Assembly (NCBI GenBank): GCA_037355855.1
Contig: CM074766.1
Location: forward strand, 3,348,001-3,412,000
Direction: 5' to 3'
DNA: 64,000 bases
Origin: Pseudo-nitzschia pungens
Taxonomy: Eukaryota > Bacillariophyta > Bacillariophyceae > Bacillariales > Bacillariaceae
Position 1 is the stretch's first letter. Each line of letters starts with the position of its first letter. The notes below the pieces were generated by a model. The model was not told the origin of the DNA, did not search any database, and saw nothing but the letters and a program-made list of their open reading frames with translations. Shown piece by piece: positions 32,814 through 43,524 of the stretch. A program made the position numbers and the translations under genes.

Positions 32814-35800
32814 ATGGTTGTTTCCATAGCAGTGAAAAAGCAATTAGCAGAAAAAATTGAAAGTGCTGGAGGACTAGGCAAGTTTTTCAACGCTAATCGA
32901 GCCGATCAAACACTTTCAAAGTTTCTTGACCAGGATATACGTTCTTACGGAAAGAGAGGTACAGCAAAACGCAAAACAATTCGTGATTTGTTGAAAAACT
33001 GGAGAAGCTATCCAGAAAAGAAATACGAACAGCTTCTCAAAACTTTGAATGTTCTTCCGCATTCAGCACGATATCGAACGGCTGAGGAGGACGAGGAGGA
33101 CGACTACGAAGAAGAAGAAGAAGAGGAAACAGAGGTGAGATTGTTTTTCCGTGAACTTGATTTTATTTTCTGTGAATGTTATCTCACTTCTTTCTAGCTG
33201 CCATTTCAATCCCCCCGACGAGTATTGTTCCAATCACCATTTGAGACTCGTTCTAAATCTGAAGCACGTCCAACGCCAAAGTCAAGTGAAGAAATGGGTC
33301 CTACGGTTTTTCCAACGATTCCAATGAACATTGTGCGCAAGATCAATATTGACTTGCAGAATCCACACAAGAATGGCCCGTGGATGTTTGTTGTTGCCAA
33401 TAACTGCTATGTCCCAGAAAGCGGTGCTAAGATGGATAAGATTGTCATGTCTACACCCCTCACTGATGGACTTGATATGGCACAGGGTCGATACATCGTG
33501 AAAGTCAGCGTAGATGGGAAGATCATTTATGCGCGAACACCCTTTCATCCCAACTTCTTGATGACCGGTGGTGATAAGAACTTCGTAGGGTGTGATACAC
33601 AGACAATTGATGCACACAAGGCTTTTGCTTTGAAACTCACTCGGGATGAAGTCACAAGAGATGATCGTACGGAGTGGATCGAGTATCATCTACCACACGG
33701 CTACCATGTGACCACCCAGTACTTCAACAATGTCAATGGAGGCAATGTTGGTGTTCCCGACTGTGGGGCAGATGGACTATGGTCAACTCATCTCAGATGT
33801 GAAATGTATAGTGGTTGGATGGTACCTCCAAATCCGCGTTCATCTGATGCTTCTCTGCGTGAAGGTTATCCACATACGAAAGCTGTACTTTATGTCCAGT
33901 TGGCCATCACCAATACAATTGAACTTGTTGAGAGGACCTCAGTCGACCGAGTACAGTCAGCATTTGCAGATGCTTTTCGTCTGGGTGAGTGGTAGTAAAT
34001 TCAATGCATAATGGGTAGTAACACAATGATACGAAACTAAACATTTTTTTTCTAGGTTCTCCATCACCTCCTCCTGACGGCCCAGATAATGTATCTAGTT
34101 CGCAAACAACTAAAACAGAAACAGGAGGAGTCAGTTCGCAAACAACTAAAACAGAAACAGGAGGAGGAGTCAGCTTTCAAACTCCAACAACGGAATCCAA
34201 AGGTGGACAGTCTGTGGCAAGCTCATTTGCTGCAAGCTCATCCAGACAGTCATCGCAACCATCTTTCGCTTCCGGACAGTCATCGCAACCATCTTTCGCT
34301 TCCGGACAGTCATCGCAACCATCTTTCGCTTCGGGACAGTCATCGCAACCATCTTTCGCTTCCGGACAGTCATCGCAACCATCTTTCGCTTCCGGACAGT
34401 CATCGCAACCATCTTTTGCTTCCAGACAGTCATCGCAACCATCTTTTGCTTCCAGACAGTCTGCTGCAAGTTCATCGCAACCTTCGAGACAGTCATCGCA
34501 ACCATCTTTTGCTTCCAGACAGTCTGCTGCAAGTTCATCGCAACCTTCGAGACAGTCATCGCAACCAACTTTTGCTTCGAGACAGTCTGCTGCAAGTTCA
34601 TCGCAATCATCTTCTGCTTCGACTGCTGCAAGGTCATCTTTTGCTTCGAGACAGTCTGCTGTAAGTTCATCTTTTGCTTCGACTGCCGCAAGGTCATTTG
34701 CTTCGAGGTCATCTTTTGCTTCGACTGCCGCAAGTTTTGCTTCGAGACAGTCTGCTGCAAGCTCGCAACCATCTTTTGCTTCGAGACTGTCTGCTTTTGC
34801 TTCGAGACAGTCTGCTGCAAGTTCATCGCAACCATCTTTTGCTTCGGGACAGTCATCTTTTGCTTTGTCTGCGTCGTCACTACCTTTGTCTGCAAGCTTA
34901 TCACAACCATCACAGCCATCTTTTGGAACGTCTGGTGGGCACGGTCAGCTTGCCAGAAACTCTCCCGATGAGCAACAACGTCCTGCAGCCGGTGAGCAAG
35001 GAGACGGTCAGGAGTCTATAGATTTTCCATCTCCGGCAGCTCCATCTCCGCCAGCTCCATCTCCGCCAGCTCCATCTCCATCTCCATTTGCAAAATATAG
35101 TCAAGAAATTGATGAGATGCTTGAGGACATTGAACTGCCAAATATTACTGTAGATTGGTTCTCACCGCCTGAAAATCCTGACCAGCACAAGCCCCCACCA
35201 CCTGGTCCTCTTGACCAGCAGCGCAAGCCCCCACCACCCGGTCCTCTTGACCAGCAGCGCAAGCGCCCACCACCCGGTCCTCTTGACCAGCAGCGCAAGC
35301 CCCCACCACCCGGTCCTCCTGACCAGCGCAAGCCCCCACCACTCGGTCCTCCTGACCAGCGCAAGCCCCCACCACTCGGTCCTCCTGACCAGCGCAAGCC
35401 CCCACCACCCGGTCCTCCTGACCAGCGCAAGCCCCCACCACCCGGTCCTCCTGACCAGCGCAAGCCCCCACCACCCGGTCCTCCTGACCAGCGCAAGCCC
35501 CCACCACCCGGTCCTCTTGACCAGCAGCGCAAGCCCCCACCACCCGGTCTTGACCAGCGGAAATCACCATCACCCGGACAGAAGCGCAACGAGGCACCAC
35601 AGTGGAGTTCTGATGATGAGGATGAGTTTCCGAAACGTCCTCCTGGTCAATTTCGTAGAAATCTGCTTCGTGAACAACTCCATGGCAAGTTTGGTACTCC
35701 TGATAATCCTGCGTTCATCAGTACATCAGTACGTGTAGGGGGCAAGAAGTTGAAGCTGAAATCTAATCGCAATCCGAACAGTGCTGTCATTGACGATCTT

Positions 35801-35830
35801 CATACTAACATTTGGTCCAATATGAAGTAA
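32814..35830 (+). CDS. Element B gene 3: large repeat-rich protein, 960 aa (3 exons)
   Basis: Exons are 32814-33134, 33198-33984 and 34056-35830; the introns of 63 and 71 nt both start GTGAG and end CTAG. Residues 1-95 are basic and helical (possible DNA binding), then an acidic run. Residues about 115-370 form a compact globular region with conserved-looking motifs (NGPWMFVVANNCYVP, DGLDMAQGRYIVKVSVDGK, HLPHGYHVTTQYFNN, CGADGLWSTHLRCEMYSGW). It is unlike any enzyme I know. Residues about 420-630 are Ser/Gln tandem repeats (QPSFASGQSS). Residues about 690-840 are Pro-rich repeats (PDQRKPPPPGP). The C-terminal ~60 residues are basic. Exon 3 alone would look like low complexity; the splices link it to the globular part. 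Confidence 0.8.
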
Positions 35831-35884
35831 ACTTTGTAAATTATACTACGAGTACCACCTTCACAAAACGTGATGGATATGCTT

Positions 35885-36832
35885 CTAAATTTCCAATGAC
35901 GCCATCAATTCTGCAACTTCATCCTCCGGTCCACCAAAGACAACATCTTCAATGAGTACGTCAAACAAAGGTTCATTTGCCTCAATTTTGTATTCGCAAA
36001 TAACAGCAACAGCTTCAAAGGCATTAGCAATTTTTCCCACACCGTGCCGAAATCTGCTGCTTAGAACTTTAAAACTCTTACACATCCCATTAAAATCTTC
36101 GTGTCCTTTGAGAGCTCGGGTTTTGAATGTCTTCACTCCGTAACTGTCATGAAGGTTTGGGTATGAAACTGTTTTGTCGTGGCCACGGTATATTCCATCT
36201 CCGATTGCCTTCTGCTTTAACATTAGTAGCCGTTCTTCCAATCCTTCTTCAACAAAGATATTCAAATCATTTCTTCCAGCTTTGAATGGACCATTCATCC
36301 ATATTACTCTTCGTGTTGCGAGAGAAATTCCTATTTCATAATTGATACCGGCTTTGTTGAATTTATGACTGAAGTATTCCGAATCTTGTGAATATATTTC
36401 ATGTCCGGGCTCTTCAATCCATACATGTGTGCCATCAACAGTCATCACCCATGTTTCACCAAAGCTCAAGTCATCAGGCCACACTATCTTTCTTGTTTTC
36501 AATGCCTGTATTTTTTCAATCATCTGCCAAATTGGGCCACGAGCGTAGCGTGAAGTCAAACCGAATAATGTTTCGAAATCGTCTTCAAGGGGATACTTTC
36601 GAAGGTATAGAACTGCACGGAGAAACCATTTAAAGTTTACTTCGAACCCTTCCTCTGCCTGCAGATCCTTGTAGATTGTGCATAGCACATCGGGTGAGGC
36701 ACCAAACTTTGAGTTGAATCTACCGCCGTTGCTCTTTTCGTTGCCCCGGTCGATTTGTTTTCTTGAGTAGTTTGCAATTAGCAGGCCTTCAATGAGCATG
36801 TCATCTTTGGTGACAACAAGATCGTTATCCAT
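35885..36832 (-). CDS. Element B gene 4: PIF/Harbinger-type DDE transposase, 315 aa
   Basis: It should cut and insert the element. Residues about 65-110 (FKWFLRAVLYLRKYPLEDDF and LFGLTSRYARGPIWQM) match the helix-turn-helix before DDE_Tnp_4 domains. Catalytic residues are Asp133 (MTVDGTHVW), Asp212 (AIGDGIYRG) and Glu245 (LKGHEDFNGMCKSF), a D-79-D-33-E spacing. The C-terminal helix HGVGKIANAFEAVAVICEY is also typical. No frameshift or stop interrupts it, so it may be active. It starts about 85 bp from the right subterminal array, which likely holds its promoter, and is convergent with gene 3 (54 bp between stops). Confidence 0.9.
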   Translation of the reverse strand: MDNDLVVTKDDMLIEGLLIANYSRKQIDRGNEKSNGGRFNSKFGASPDVLCTIYKDLQAEEGFEVNFKWFLRAVLYLRKYPLEDDFETLFGLTSRYARGPIWQMIEKIQALKTRKIVWPDDLSFGETWVMTVDGTHVWIEEPGHEIYSQDSEYFSHKFNKAGINYEIGISLATRRVIWMNGPFKAGRNDLNIFVEEGLEERLLMLKQKAIGDGIYRGHDKTVSYPNLHDSYGVKTFKTRALKGHEDFNGMCKSFKVLSSRFRHGVGKIANAFEAVAVICEYKIEANEPLFDVLIEDVVFGGPEDEVAELMASLEI

Positions 36833-36916
36833 GGTAGTTCAGTCGACGTTCACGCACAATTGGTGTTGGGTTGACGGAAAAGGTGATGGGACATTCACGG
36901 AGGTCGAAGGTGGGTT

Positions 36917-37133
36917 CTTTAATCATGGGTTCGTGGGTTCACGGAAAAAAGTCGTGGGTTATCATGGGTTATTTCGTGGGTTTTCGTGGGTTTTCGTGGG
37001 TTTTAGTGGGTTTTCGTGGGTTATTTTTGTGGGTTAACGTGGGTTAACGTGGGTTCATTCGTGGGTTCTTTTTCACCGTGAATAACCCACGAATGCAACG
37101 TGGGTTTTTTTTCACCGTGAAAAACCCACGTAT
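36917..37133. repeat. Right subterminal GTGGGTT array
   Basis: About 15 copies of GTGGGTT (complement of AACCCAC), spaced 8-10 bp (TCGTGGGTTTTCGTGGGTTT), in the inverted orientation to the left array. It includes TTCACCGTGAAAAACCCACG as on the left. It covers the interval upstream of the transposase start. Confidence 0.95.
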
Positions 37134-37258
37134 TTTAGGGGGAGGAAAAAATAAAGGGGGCGGTCACGGAGAATGAATGTAAGTTCACGCAAAACAAATC
37201 AGTCCCGAGTTGACACAAAATTGCATGCGCGCGCAAATTATTTAGTTCCGGAGGGCCC

Positions 37259-37740
37259 TGGTGGTAAAAATTACCGTACGCTCAACGTTCGAATTTGGAT
37301 GAATACGTGCGTAGTTGTAGGCAAGATCTTACTCGTAGTCAGTCGTGATTCCTTTTCACATGAAACGAACGATGAACTTTTTTGAGATGAGATGATGAAA
37401 ACTTTCTCGCTCCATACAGTAAGATTACAGCAATTCGTGGTCGTGTGAAATTAGAGGAAATTCGTACAAATCGATGCCGTGTAGAAGTAGCTCGTACTGT
37501 ACGTACAAGCAAGACTACAAGTAATTGTGCTCGTACTTGCATCTAATATTCTGGCATCATTCGGAACGCAAATTGCATCGTTGCTTTCCCAAATTGAACC
37601 ATCATTTTTTCGTGAAAGTGACACACGATTCAATACAAACGATTTTCACTAAAGAGCTCTTTCGAAGAGTTCTGCACCTGTGTCTTTTTCAGGCACCATA
37701 AAAGTGTACAAAAAGACAGCAAAGATAACGAATCATCAAT
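37259..37740. other. Intergenic right of element B
   Basis: Likely promoter and 5' UTR of the DUF6824 gene. It contains TTACCGTACG beside the transposon border and CTCGTACTGTACGTAC near 37490. No gene. Confidence 0.6.
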
Positions 37741-38355
37741 ATGATCATGAACGATAACGCAATGGAGGACTATCAGATAGCCATGAATACCAAGCAATAC
37801 ACGTCTAGCAACGAGATTAATCCTAATGATGTTTTGTGCGGTCGCGGGGGATTGACAAATTCGCACATTGGTAACAAAGAGTTTCGGTATGTGGTCGCCG
37901 AGTATCAGCAAGAATATCTCCATTCTCGGAAGAATGACAAGAAAGAAATTGCTCGAAAAATTGTTTCCCAAATAAAAGAAAAAGGTGGTCGTTTCCTACA
38001 GCGAGCCGCTGATTCGAGTGTCTGGTCTGAAGTGACCCAAAAAAAGGCGTTGGAGAAGACATCTCAAGCATTACGCGAGGGGTTGGATGTGCGGCACAAA
38101 AAAGTACGTCCCGAAAAATTGGTTCGCAGACTGGGGAATACTTCTGGCAGAGGAAAAAACAAAACCAGGAGACATCCGAAGATAGTCGAGGGAACCGTGA
38201 TGGAAGCTTCGGAAGTAAGCGGCGTTTCTGGCGCGGAAAACATCCCTGACCTAATACACGAATCGCCGACAAACTCATTCGAGCCGATATTTACATTCCG
38301 GGAAGATTTCGAAGATGTAACCGACACGGATTGTGACAAAATCCATCAAATCTAA
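37741..38355 (+). CDS. DUF6824-domain protein, 204 aa
   Basis: Residues about 25-95 match DUF6824: NPNDVLCGRGGLTNSHIGNKEFR, then YQQEYLHSRKNDKKEIARKIVSQI, GGRFLQ and KKALEKTSQALREG. The domain is abundant in diatoms and related algae and usually occurs in putative nuclear or DNA-binding proteins of unknown role. Residues 100-150 are basic (RPEKLVRRLG..RGKNKTRRHPK), consistent with nucleic-acid contact; the tail is acidic. Several in-frame ATGs (37741, 37747, 37762) make the start ambiguous; I use the first. Confidence 0.85.
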   Translation: MIMNDNAMEDYQIAMNTKQYTSSNEINPNDVLCGRGGLTNSHIGNKEFRYVVAEYQQEYLHSRKNDKKEIARKIVSQIKEKGGRFLQRAADSSVWSEVTQKKALEKTSQALREGLDVRHKKVRPEKLVRRLGNTSGRGKNKTRRHPKIVEGTVMEASEVSGVSGAENIPDLIHESPTNSFEPIFTFREDFEDVTDTDCDKIHQI

Positions 38356-38663
38356 ATTGAACATTTCTCATGTAAACAATCTCGACTGAAAGAACGCAAG
38401 TAACTGAGTTTGCGATCGAATTCGCCGTAGACTTTTAATAGGCTTTAAAAAGTAAAGTTTCACATGGGGTGTTGAAACATTCCTTCCTTTCTACTTCATA
38501 CTAGATCGCACCAACAAATAATACTTGTGTTCAATTCCTGCTCGGCTTTCGCTTCGCTCGCATTAAGTTTGCGGGAAAGGTTCAAATACATCAGAAAAAT
38601 AATCATTGACTATAAAATTCATGGGGAGTTACTCAAACATCCAGAAGTTCGATCCAACCAATC
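38356..38663. other. Short gap between convergent genes
   Basis: 3' flanks of the DUF6824 gene and of the epimerase gene, which face each other. No further feature is seen. Confidence 0.6.
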
Positions 38664-39932
38664 CTAGTTTTGGAGGCACACCATCGATGGGGCACGGCCA
38701 AGGCCGTTCGCCTGCATCTCAGGGCAAATCTCGATTTCCTGCTTCTGGTAAGCAGTTTTGTACCACTCGGCTGTGCGTCGGATTCCCTCCTCGAAGGGAA
38801 CTGTGGACTTGTATCCAAGATACTCGTATGCTTTAGTGACATCAGCACAAGTGTATGGAACATCACCTGGCTGGTCGGGAAGCACTTTGATGATTGCTTT
38901 CTTGCCCACGTGCTTTTGGACCAATTCGATGAATTCTTTCAGCGATGTGCCTTCACCTTTTCCGAGATTGAAAACCTCATATTTGTGGGGACGGTCAATG
39001 GCTCGAACGACACCATCCACAATGTCGGAAATGTAGGTGTAATCACGGCTGGAGGAGCCGTCACCGAATTGTTGCATCTCGACTCCACGACTGACGCGGT
39101 CAATGAACTTGAACGGGGCCATGTCCGGGCGTCCTCGAGGTCCGTACACGGTGAAGAATCGTAGACCCGTAATGTTCAATTTATAAAGATGGTGGTAGGT
39201 GTACGCAAGGAGCTCACAGGCCTTTTTCGATGCGGCGTAAGGACTGACAGGGTTGTCGACGTTTTCTTCTTCCGAGAAGAAAGTCGATTTCGATCCACCA
39301 TAAACAGAGGACGACGATGCAAATACAAAGTTCTCCACACCGTATTTGTGGGAAAGTTCCATGAGCTGCGTCGTGCCTTTGATGTTGGAGTGGATGTAAA
39401 CGAATGGATCCTGAATCGAAGGTCGAACACCTGCACGAGCAGCCATGTGGCAAACCCATTTAGGTTGCTCGGTTTCAAAGATTCGCTCCATCAAATCCTC
39501 GTCACAAATGTCACCACGGTAGATTTTTACTCTCCCTTCCTCCGGATACGACTCCTGCAGGAGTCTGAGGTTGGATTCCTTGATGCTAACGTCGTAGTAA
39601 TCGTTCATTTCGTCTACGATAACAACATCATCACCTCTGGCAAGAAGGAACTCTGCGACGTTGCTCCCAATGAATCCTGCTCCACCGGTAACAAGCACCT
39701 TCTTGTAACCAACGTGAGGCTGCACAGGGGTGTGTTCGGACACTTGCGACGACTTGTTGATCTCGGAAAACATCACGGAACTTCCCGACCTATGCATGTT
39801 TGAACTTGATAAGTTGGTGTTTTCGTTTGCAAGAGTGGAGGCTTCAGAACCAGAATTGTTGGACATACTGTCGTCATCACACTGGACGAGCACAGGCATG
39901 CTGGGAGAATGATTGAGGTTCTTCATGTTCAT
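38664..39932 (-). CDS. UDP-glucuronate 4-epimerase, 422 aa
   Basis: It interconverts UDP-glucuronate and UDP-galacturonate for polysaccharide synthesis; an extended short-chain dehydrogenase/reductase. After about 80 Ser/Asn-rich residues the NAD-binding fold starts with KKVLVTGGAGFIGSNVAEF. Further marks are HMAARAGVRPSIQDP, the catalytic SSSSVYG and YAASKKACE (Tyr-x3-Lys), TGLRFFTVYGPRGRPDMA and SRDYTYISDIVDG. I start at the ATG at 39932. An intron in the 5' UTR (40066-39951, GTAC...TCAG) separates it from a leader exon near 40070-40150. The N-terminus lacks the membrane span of plant Golgi enzymes, so it may be cytosolic. Confidence 0.93.
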   Translation of the reverse strand: MNMKNLNHSPSMPVLVQCDDDSMSNNSGSEASTLANENTNLSSSNMHRSGSSVMFSEINKSSQVSEHTPVQPHVGYKKVLVTGGAGFIGSNVAEFLLARGDDVVIVDEMNDYYDVSIKESNLRLLQESYPEEGRVKIYRGDICDEDLMERIFETEQPKWVCHMAARAGVRPSIQDPFVYIHSNIKGTTQLMELSHKYGVENFVFASSSSVYGGSKSTFFSEEENVDNPVSPYAASKKACELLAYTYHHLYKLNITGLRFFTVYGPRGRPDMAPFKFIDRVSRGVEMQQFGDGSSSRDYTYISDIVDGVVRAIDRPHKYEVFNLGKGEGTSLKEFIELVQKHVGKKAIIKVLPDQPGDVPYTCADVTKAYEYLGYKSTVPFEEGIRRTAEWYKTAYQKQEIEICPEMQANGLGRAPSMVCLQN

Positions 39933-40150
39933 GGGGCGGGAATGTGCCTCCTGAGTAACAAAAAATAGCGTGCGAGAAGTTAGAAATATCTGTGTTTTAC
40001 ATGGCAAAACTAGCAGCCTGATTCGTATCTGACACTTCACGTCTCGCCCCAACTTCGTCTTCGTACCTTTCACGCAACTCCGTGTAAATCCGGGATAAGG
40101 GAACGTCTTGGCAGTTTATCGGTCGTTCCTCTTCACGAGCAACGACAACA

Positions 40151-41087
40151 CTGGATTCTTTCGTTGGTTTTCAATGGGTGTGGTCAGATAACTCGCAGCT
40201 CAAAAGTTCTTGCTGTGAGTTGTCAAATCTTGATGTCAAGAATCAGATACTTGTTTTCTTGGTTGTGGTTGTAGTGAATAATCAATACTATGATGATCAG
40301 GCCGTCAATCAATTCAAAGCGGATGTGGAATTTTTCGGTCGTGCGGTAAGGTTACGTAAGGGTAACCTTACGTTATCTCATTGTTTTTGGTGCCATGAGC
40401 GTGAAAATATTTTTTTGATGGAAAGCATTCTACGGCGGAAAGACCACTGTACGGTACGTAAATGGTTACACAGAACAGCCACGATGATTTTCGCGTGGTT
40501 AGAATGAATGTTACTGACGTTTTTCGTGACTTTTTAAAAACAGACCTCGCATAAAATATCATTATTTTTTACGAAGTAATCTAAAACATCATCTTCTTCA
40601 CCGATAGAGAAAAAATACTTCACGTGGCAAAATAATGCTTCTTTAGAGCCTTATTTGTGGACCTCGCCGGTACCGGTACACTCATTTTGAATTACCCGTA
40701 CCAGGATGTTCGTCAAACGTGATGTGTCGGACTGAAATGAAAGAAGGCAACCCTACTGCGTCAGAAAGTTGAGAAAGAAGAAAGAAAAAATATCAGGCCT
40801 AATTTTTTTCATCGTTTCTTCGCCACTGCGAATCGACGCTCTCACGATTAAAATGCAAAAACAATATTCCATGCAGTTTTTTTGCATTATGCGCCATGAG
40901 CGTTGTTTTGATTGAGGAGTGGTCGAGAAAATATTAAACTTTTCTGAGTTTTCTGTATGAAGAGAACGGGAACGTACCGTATCGTTATTACTTCTACTTA
41001 GTAATCTTATTACAGTAATTACCGGTAAGGTTACTCTTATTATTATTTTTTACAAAAATCATTCGACGAGAACAGTTAAATCTTACT
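40151..41087. other. Intergenic left of element A
   Basis: No gene is seen. It contains GCGGTAAGGTTACGTAAGGGTAACCTTACG (split here: GCGGTAAGGTTACGTAAGG, then GTAACCTTACG) near 40345-40372, a near-palindromic cluster of the recurring intergenic word, and ATTACCGGTAAGGTTACTC near 41018. The rest is AT-rich. Confidence 0.6.
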
Positions 41088-43524
41088 GAGTCTGCGGGAA
41101 ATCATGTTTTCCTACAATTGGTCCTCCAAAAAACATGTGTTGAGGGAATCGAAACTACATTTAAGGGGGAAAAAATGAAGAAATTCCCGCAGAAGCAATA
41201 AAAATTCCCACAGAAGCAAAAAACGCTCCCCCAGAAGCAAAAAACGCTCCCGCAGAAGCAGCAAACGCTCCCGCATTCTGCGGGAATTTTTTTTTTTCCC
41301 GCAGACACCAATTTTGAACAAAAAAGAAATTTGGTGTCTGCGGGAAAAAAAATAAATTCCCCCAGTCTGCGGGAAAGTGCCCAAAAAACTGGACCAGCAT
41401 ATAAAAAATTGGAGCAAGCTTAAATACACTGGACCAAGCTTAAATACACTGGACCAAGCTTAAATAAATTGGATCAAGGCTCGAATACACTGGAGCAAGC
41501 TCAAACAAATTGGAGTAATACACGCATTTCGAAAGCTCGCCAAATCGAAAGCTCGCCAAAACTACGCTAATTTACTGTAGTTGGCTCGGTTTTGACACCG
41601 TTGCCAGACCACTGATTTTTTTAATTCTTTTCGACAACACCTCGTCGGATCGTGCATCGTGCGCTGGTTGCACCCGTGTTGAATTGCAAGTCGAATTTGA
41701 ATTCCAATTTGAATGCGGAGGTTAGTGAAATTAGAAGAAAAAGGCCAAGAAGAAAGGAGGGAACTGAAGGCGTCTCCACCACCAGTAGATTGTTGTGTTG
41801 CGTCAGCGTCTCCGCCATTGCCGATTGTTGCGTCTCCACCAGAAGATTGTTGTGTCTCCGGCGTCCCCACCATTGTCGATTGTCGATTTTGGTTAGATCC
41901 CTTAGTGGTTGTTTAGTAGATTGCTTTTGCTGTTTGCAAAAATAGAAATAATGAAAGCGCTTGCTGCTTGCTGCTGCTTGCTGAATCCATCGATCGATTT
42001 CTTACAAAAGCAAGAATCGACTGTTCCGGTTTTCATGTAACATATGTTTGATATCCACCCCTGTAAATAAATAACAACTAAAGACAACTCTAACCTATCA
42101 GATTACAAGCACGTCGGTCTTCAATCCCATCAGTTCTTCTATACTTTGCGGCGCCGGTCGACTTCAATCCCAGCATGTGGACGTCCAAGGTTTTCTATTG
42201 TACCTATGTTCGATATCCACCAATGGAGATGGAAATAATCAATTCCCACAAGTGTTCGATACTTAGCTGTGGGAGTGACGTGGGAGTGACACTGCCGGCG
42301 GCGCTATTAGTATACAATCGAAAACATATTGCAAATAAACTGGAGCAAACTACTAGTGGAACAAACTGGAGCAACACTAATTCATTATTTCTATTTTTGC
42401 AACTCTGCAAAAGCAAATCTAAACTACCACTAAGAAATACAACCAAATCGAAATCGACCATGGTGGAGCCGGAGACGCGACAATCGACAATGGTGGAGAC
42501 GCGACAATATACTGAGTGGCGGGGACTCGAGACGCGACAATCTACTGTCCCCTGTATAGTATCGACACGTTGCTACTTGCTGTTTATCGACACGTTGCTG
42601 TTTGTCGCATATTGACGCGTTGCTGCTGCTGTCCCCTGTATATCAATGTATATCAACGTGTTGCTGCTGTCCCCTGTATTATCAACGCGTTGTATCCATT
42701 TTATCTAAGGCGATGCTAAGGCATTGTTTCGCAGTACCGCTGCCTACGATCCGACGGACGCCAAGGCTCTGATCGATCCCAGGGGGTATTTTTGCTACGA
42801 AGGTCGATTTTCGAGGGAAAAAAGGGCTCAAAAGCACTCTCGATGCAAGGTTTGCTCTGGACAAGAAAATTGAGTTCAAAGGAGCTGTTGCAACAGGATT
42901 TGGGCAACCACCATGGTACCGGTCGAAGTGAGAAGTGGTGGTGTGTTGGTGTCAAAAAAGAAGAAGACTAGATTCTACAGTGAATTGAGTAGAATTAAAG
43001 TACCAGAGAATATTTCCAGGGAAGGGCGCGGCCATTAACTTCAGGAGTTTGCAATGTAAAACCGCGGAGTTTTGGCGAGCTTTCGAAATTCGTGTATTAC
43101 TACACTTAACCGTTCCCGCAGCGTTAAAAACATTCCCTCAGCGTTAAAAACCGTTCCCTCAGCGTTAAGAATGTTCCCGCAGAAGAAAAAATGCTCCCGC
43201 AGAAGCAAAAAACGCTCCCGCAGAAGCAAAAAAACGTTCCTTCAGCTGAGGGAAAAAAAACAAATTCCCGCAGCCCACAAATTTGAACCCAAAAAAAAAT
43301 TGGTGGCTGCGGGAATTTGTTTTTTTTCCCTCAGCTGGAGGAGTTTTTCCATTTTGAGGGAGAAACGGTAATTCTTGAAGGAAAATTCTTCACAATCGGG
43401 AATTTATTAAAAGTAGCGACATGTGAATGGGGGAGGAATAGTAATTTTTAAGAGCAACTCGTTTATTTTGGTTCCCCAAATATTTGTACCACTTTCGTGA
43501 AAAATTATAAATTCCCGCAGACTC
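41088..43524. mobile_element. Element A: long-inverted-repeat DNA element, 2.4 kb
   Basis: Perfect 13-bp ends (GAGTCTGCGGGAA at 41088, complement ending at 43524) flanked by ACT on both sides (41085-41087, 43525-43527). Inverted similarity reaches about 480 bp inward, to CGAAAGCTCGCCAAAACT near 41540-41560 and its complement near 43065-43085. The arms contain repeats of CGCTCCCGCAGAAGCAAAAA. The middle holds a CTTAAATACACTGGACCAAG repeat (41400-41520), a second inverted pair (about 41820-41950 against 42380-42530) and CTGTCCCCTGTATTATCAACGCG near 42660, similar to the minisatellite in element C. No transposase gene. Confidence 0.88.
42714..42935 (+). other. Coding-like fragment inside element A
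   Basis: A GC-richer stretch without repeats. One frame reads GDAKALFRSTAAYDPTDAKAL, and after a possible frame change another reads KVDFRGKKGLKSTLDARFAL. It could be a captured, decayed host exon. No family is recognised, so this is a weak call. Confidence 0.2.

Larger units (their letters stand above)
28775..37258. mobile_element. Element B: 8.5-kb Harbinger-like DNA transposon, 4 genes
   Basis: The ends are inverted: GGGCCCTCCGGAACT at 28775 and its complement ending at 37258. A looser match continues inward (GCGCG, GCA, TTGTGTC, GTC). Both ends then carry arrays of AACCCACG, inverted relative to each other. Inside are four genes in two convergent pairs: 29546-30337 (+) against 30412-31819 (-), and 32814-35830 (+) against 35885-36832 (-). 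The last encodes a DDE transposase of the PIF/Harbinger type. No clean target duplication is visible; only one base (T) repeats directly at the borders. The flanking genes (PPR, DUF6824) look like ordinary host genes. Confidence 0.88.

Noticed and set aside
34170..34919. Minus-strand frame of 249 codons and plus-strand alternatives in the Ser/Gln repeat
   Set aside because: Shadows of exon 3 of element B gene 3; only the frame joined by splicing connects to a globular domain.
35101..35738. Gly-rich and Ala/Val-rich frames opposite the Pro-rich repeats
   Set aside because: Antisense or shifted reading of the PPPPGP repeat; no start context or domain.
28904..37133. Telomere-like reading of AACCCACG
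   Set aside because: The unit is not TTAGGG-type, the arrays are internal and inverted, and host genes lie on both sides.
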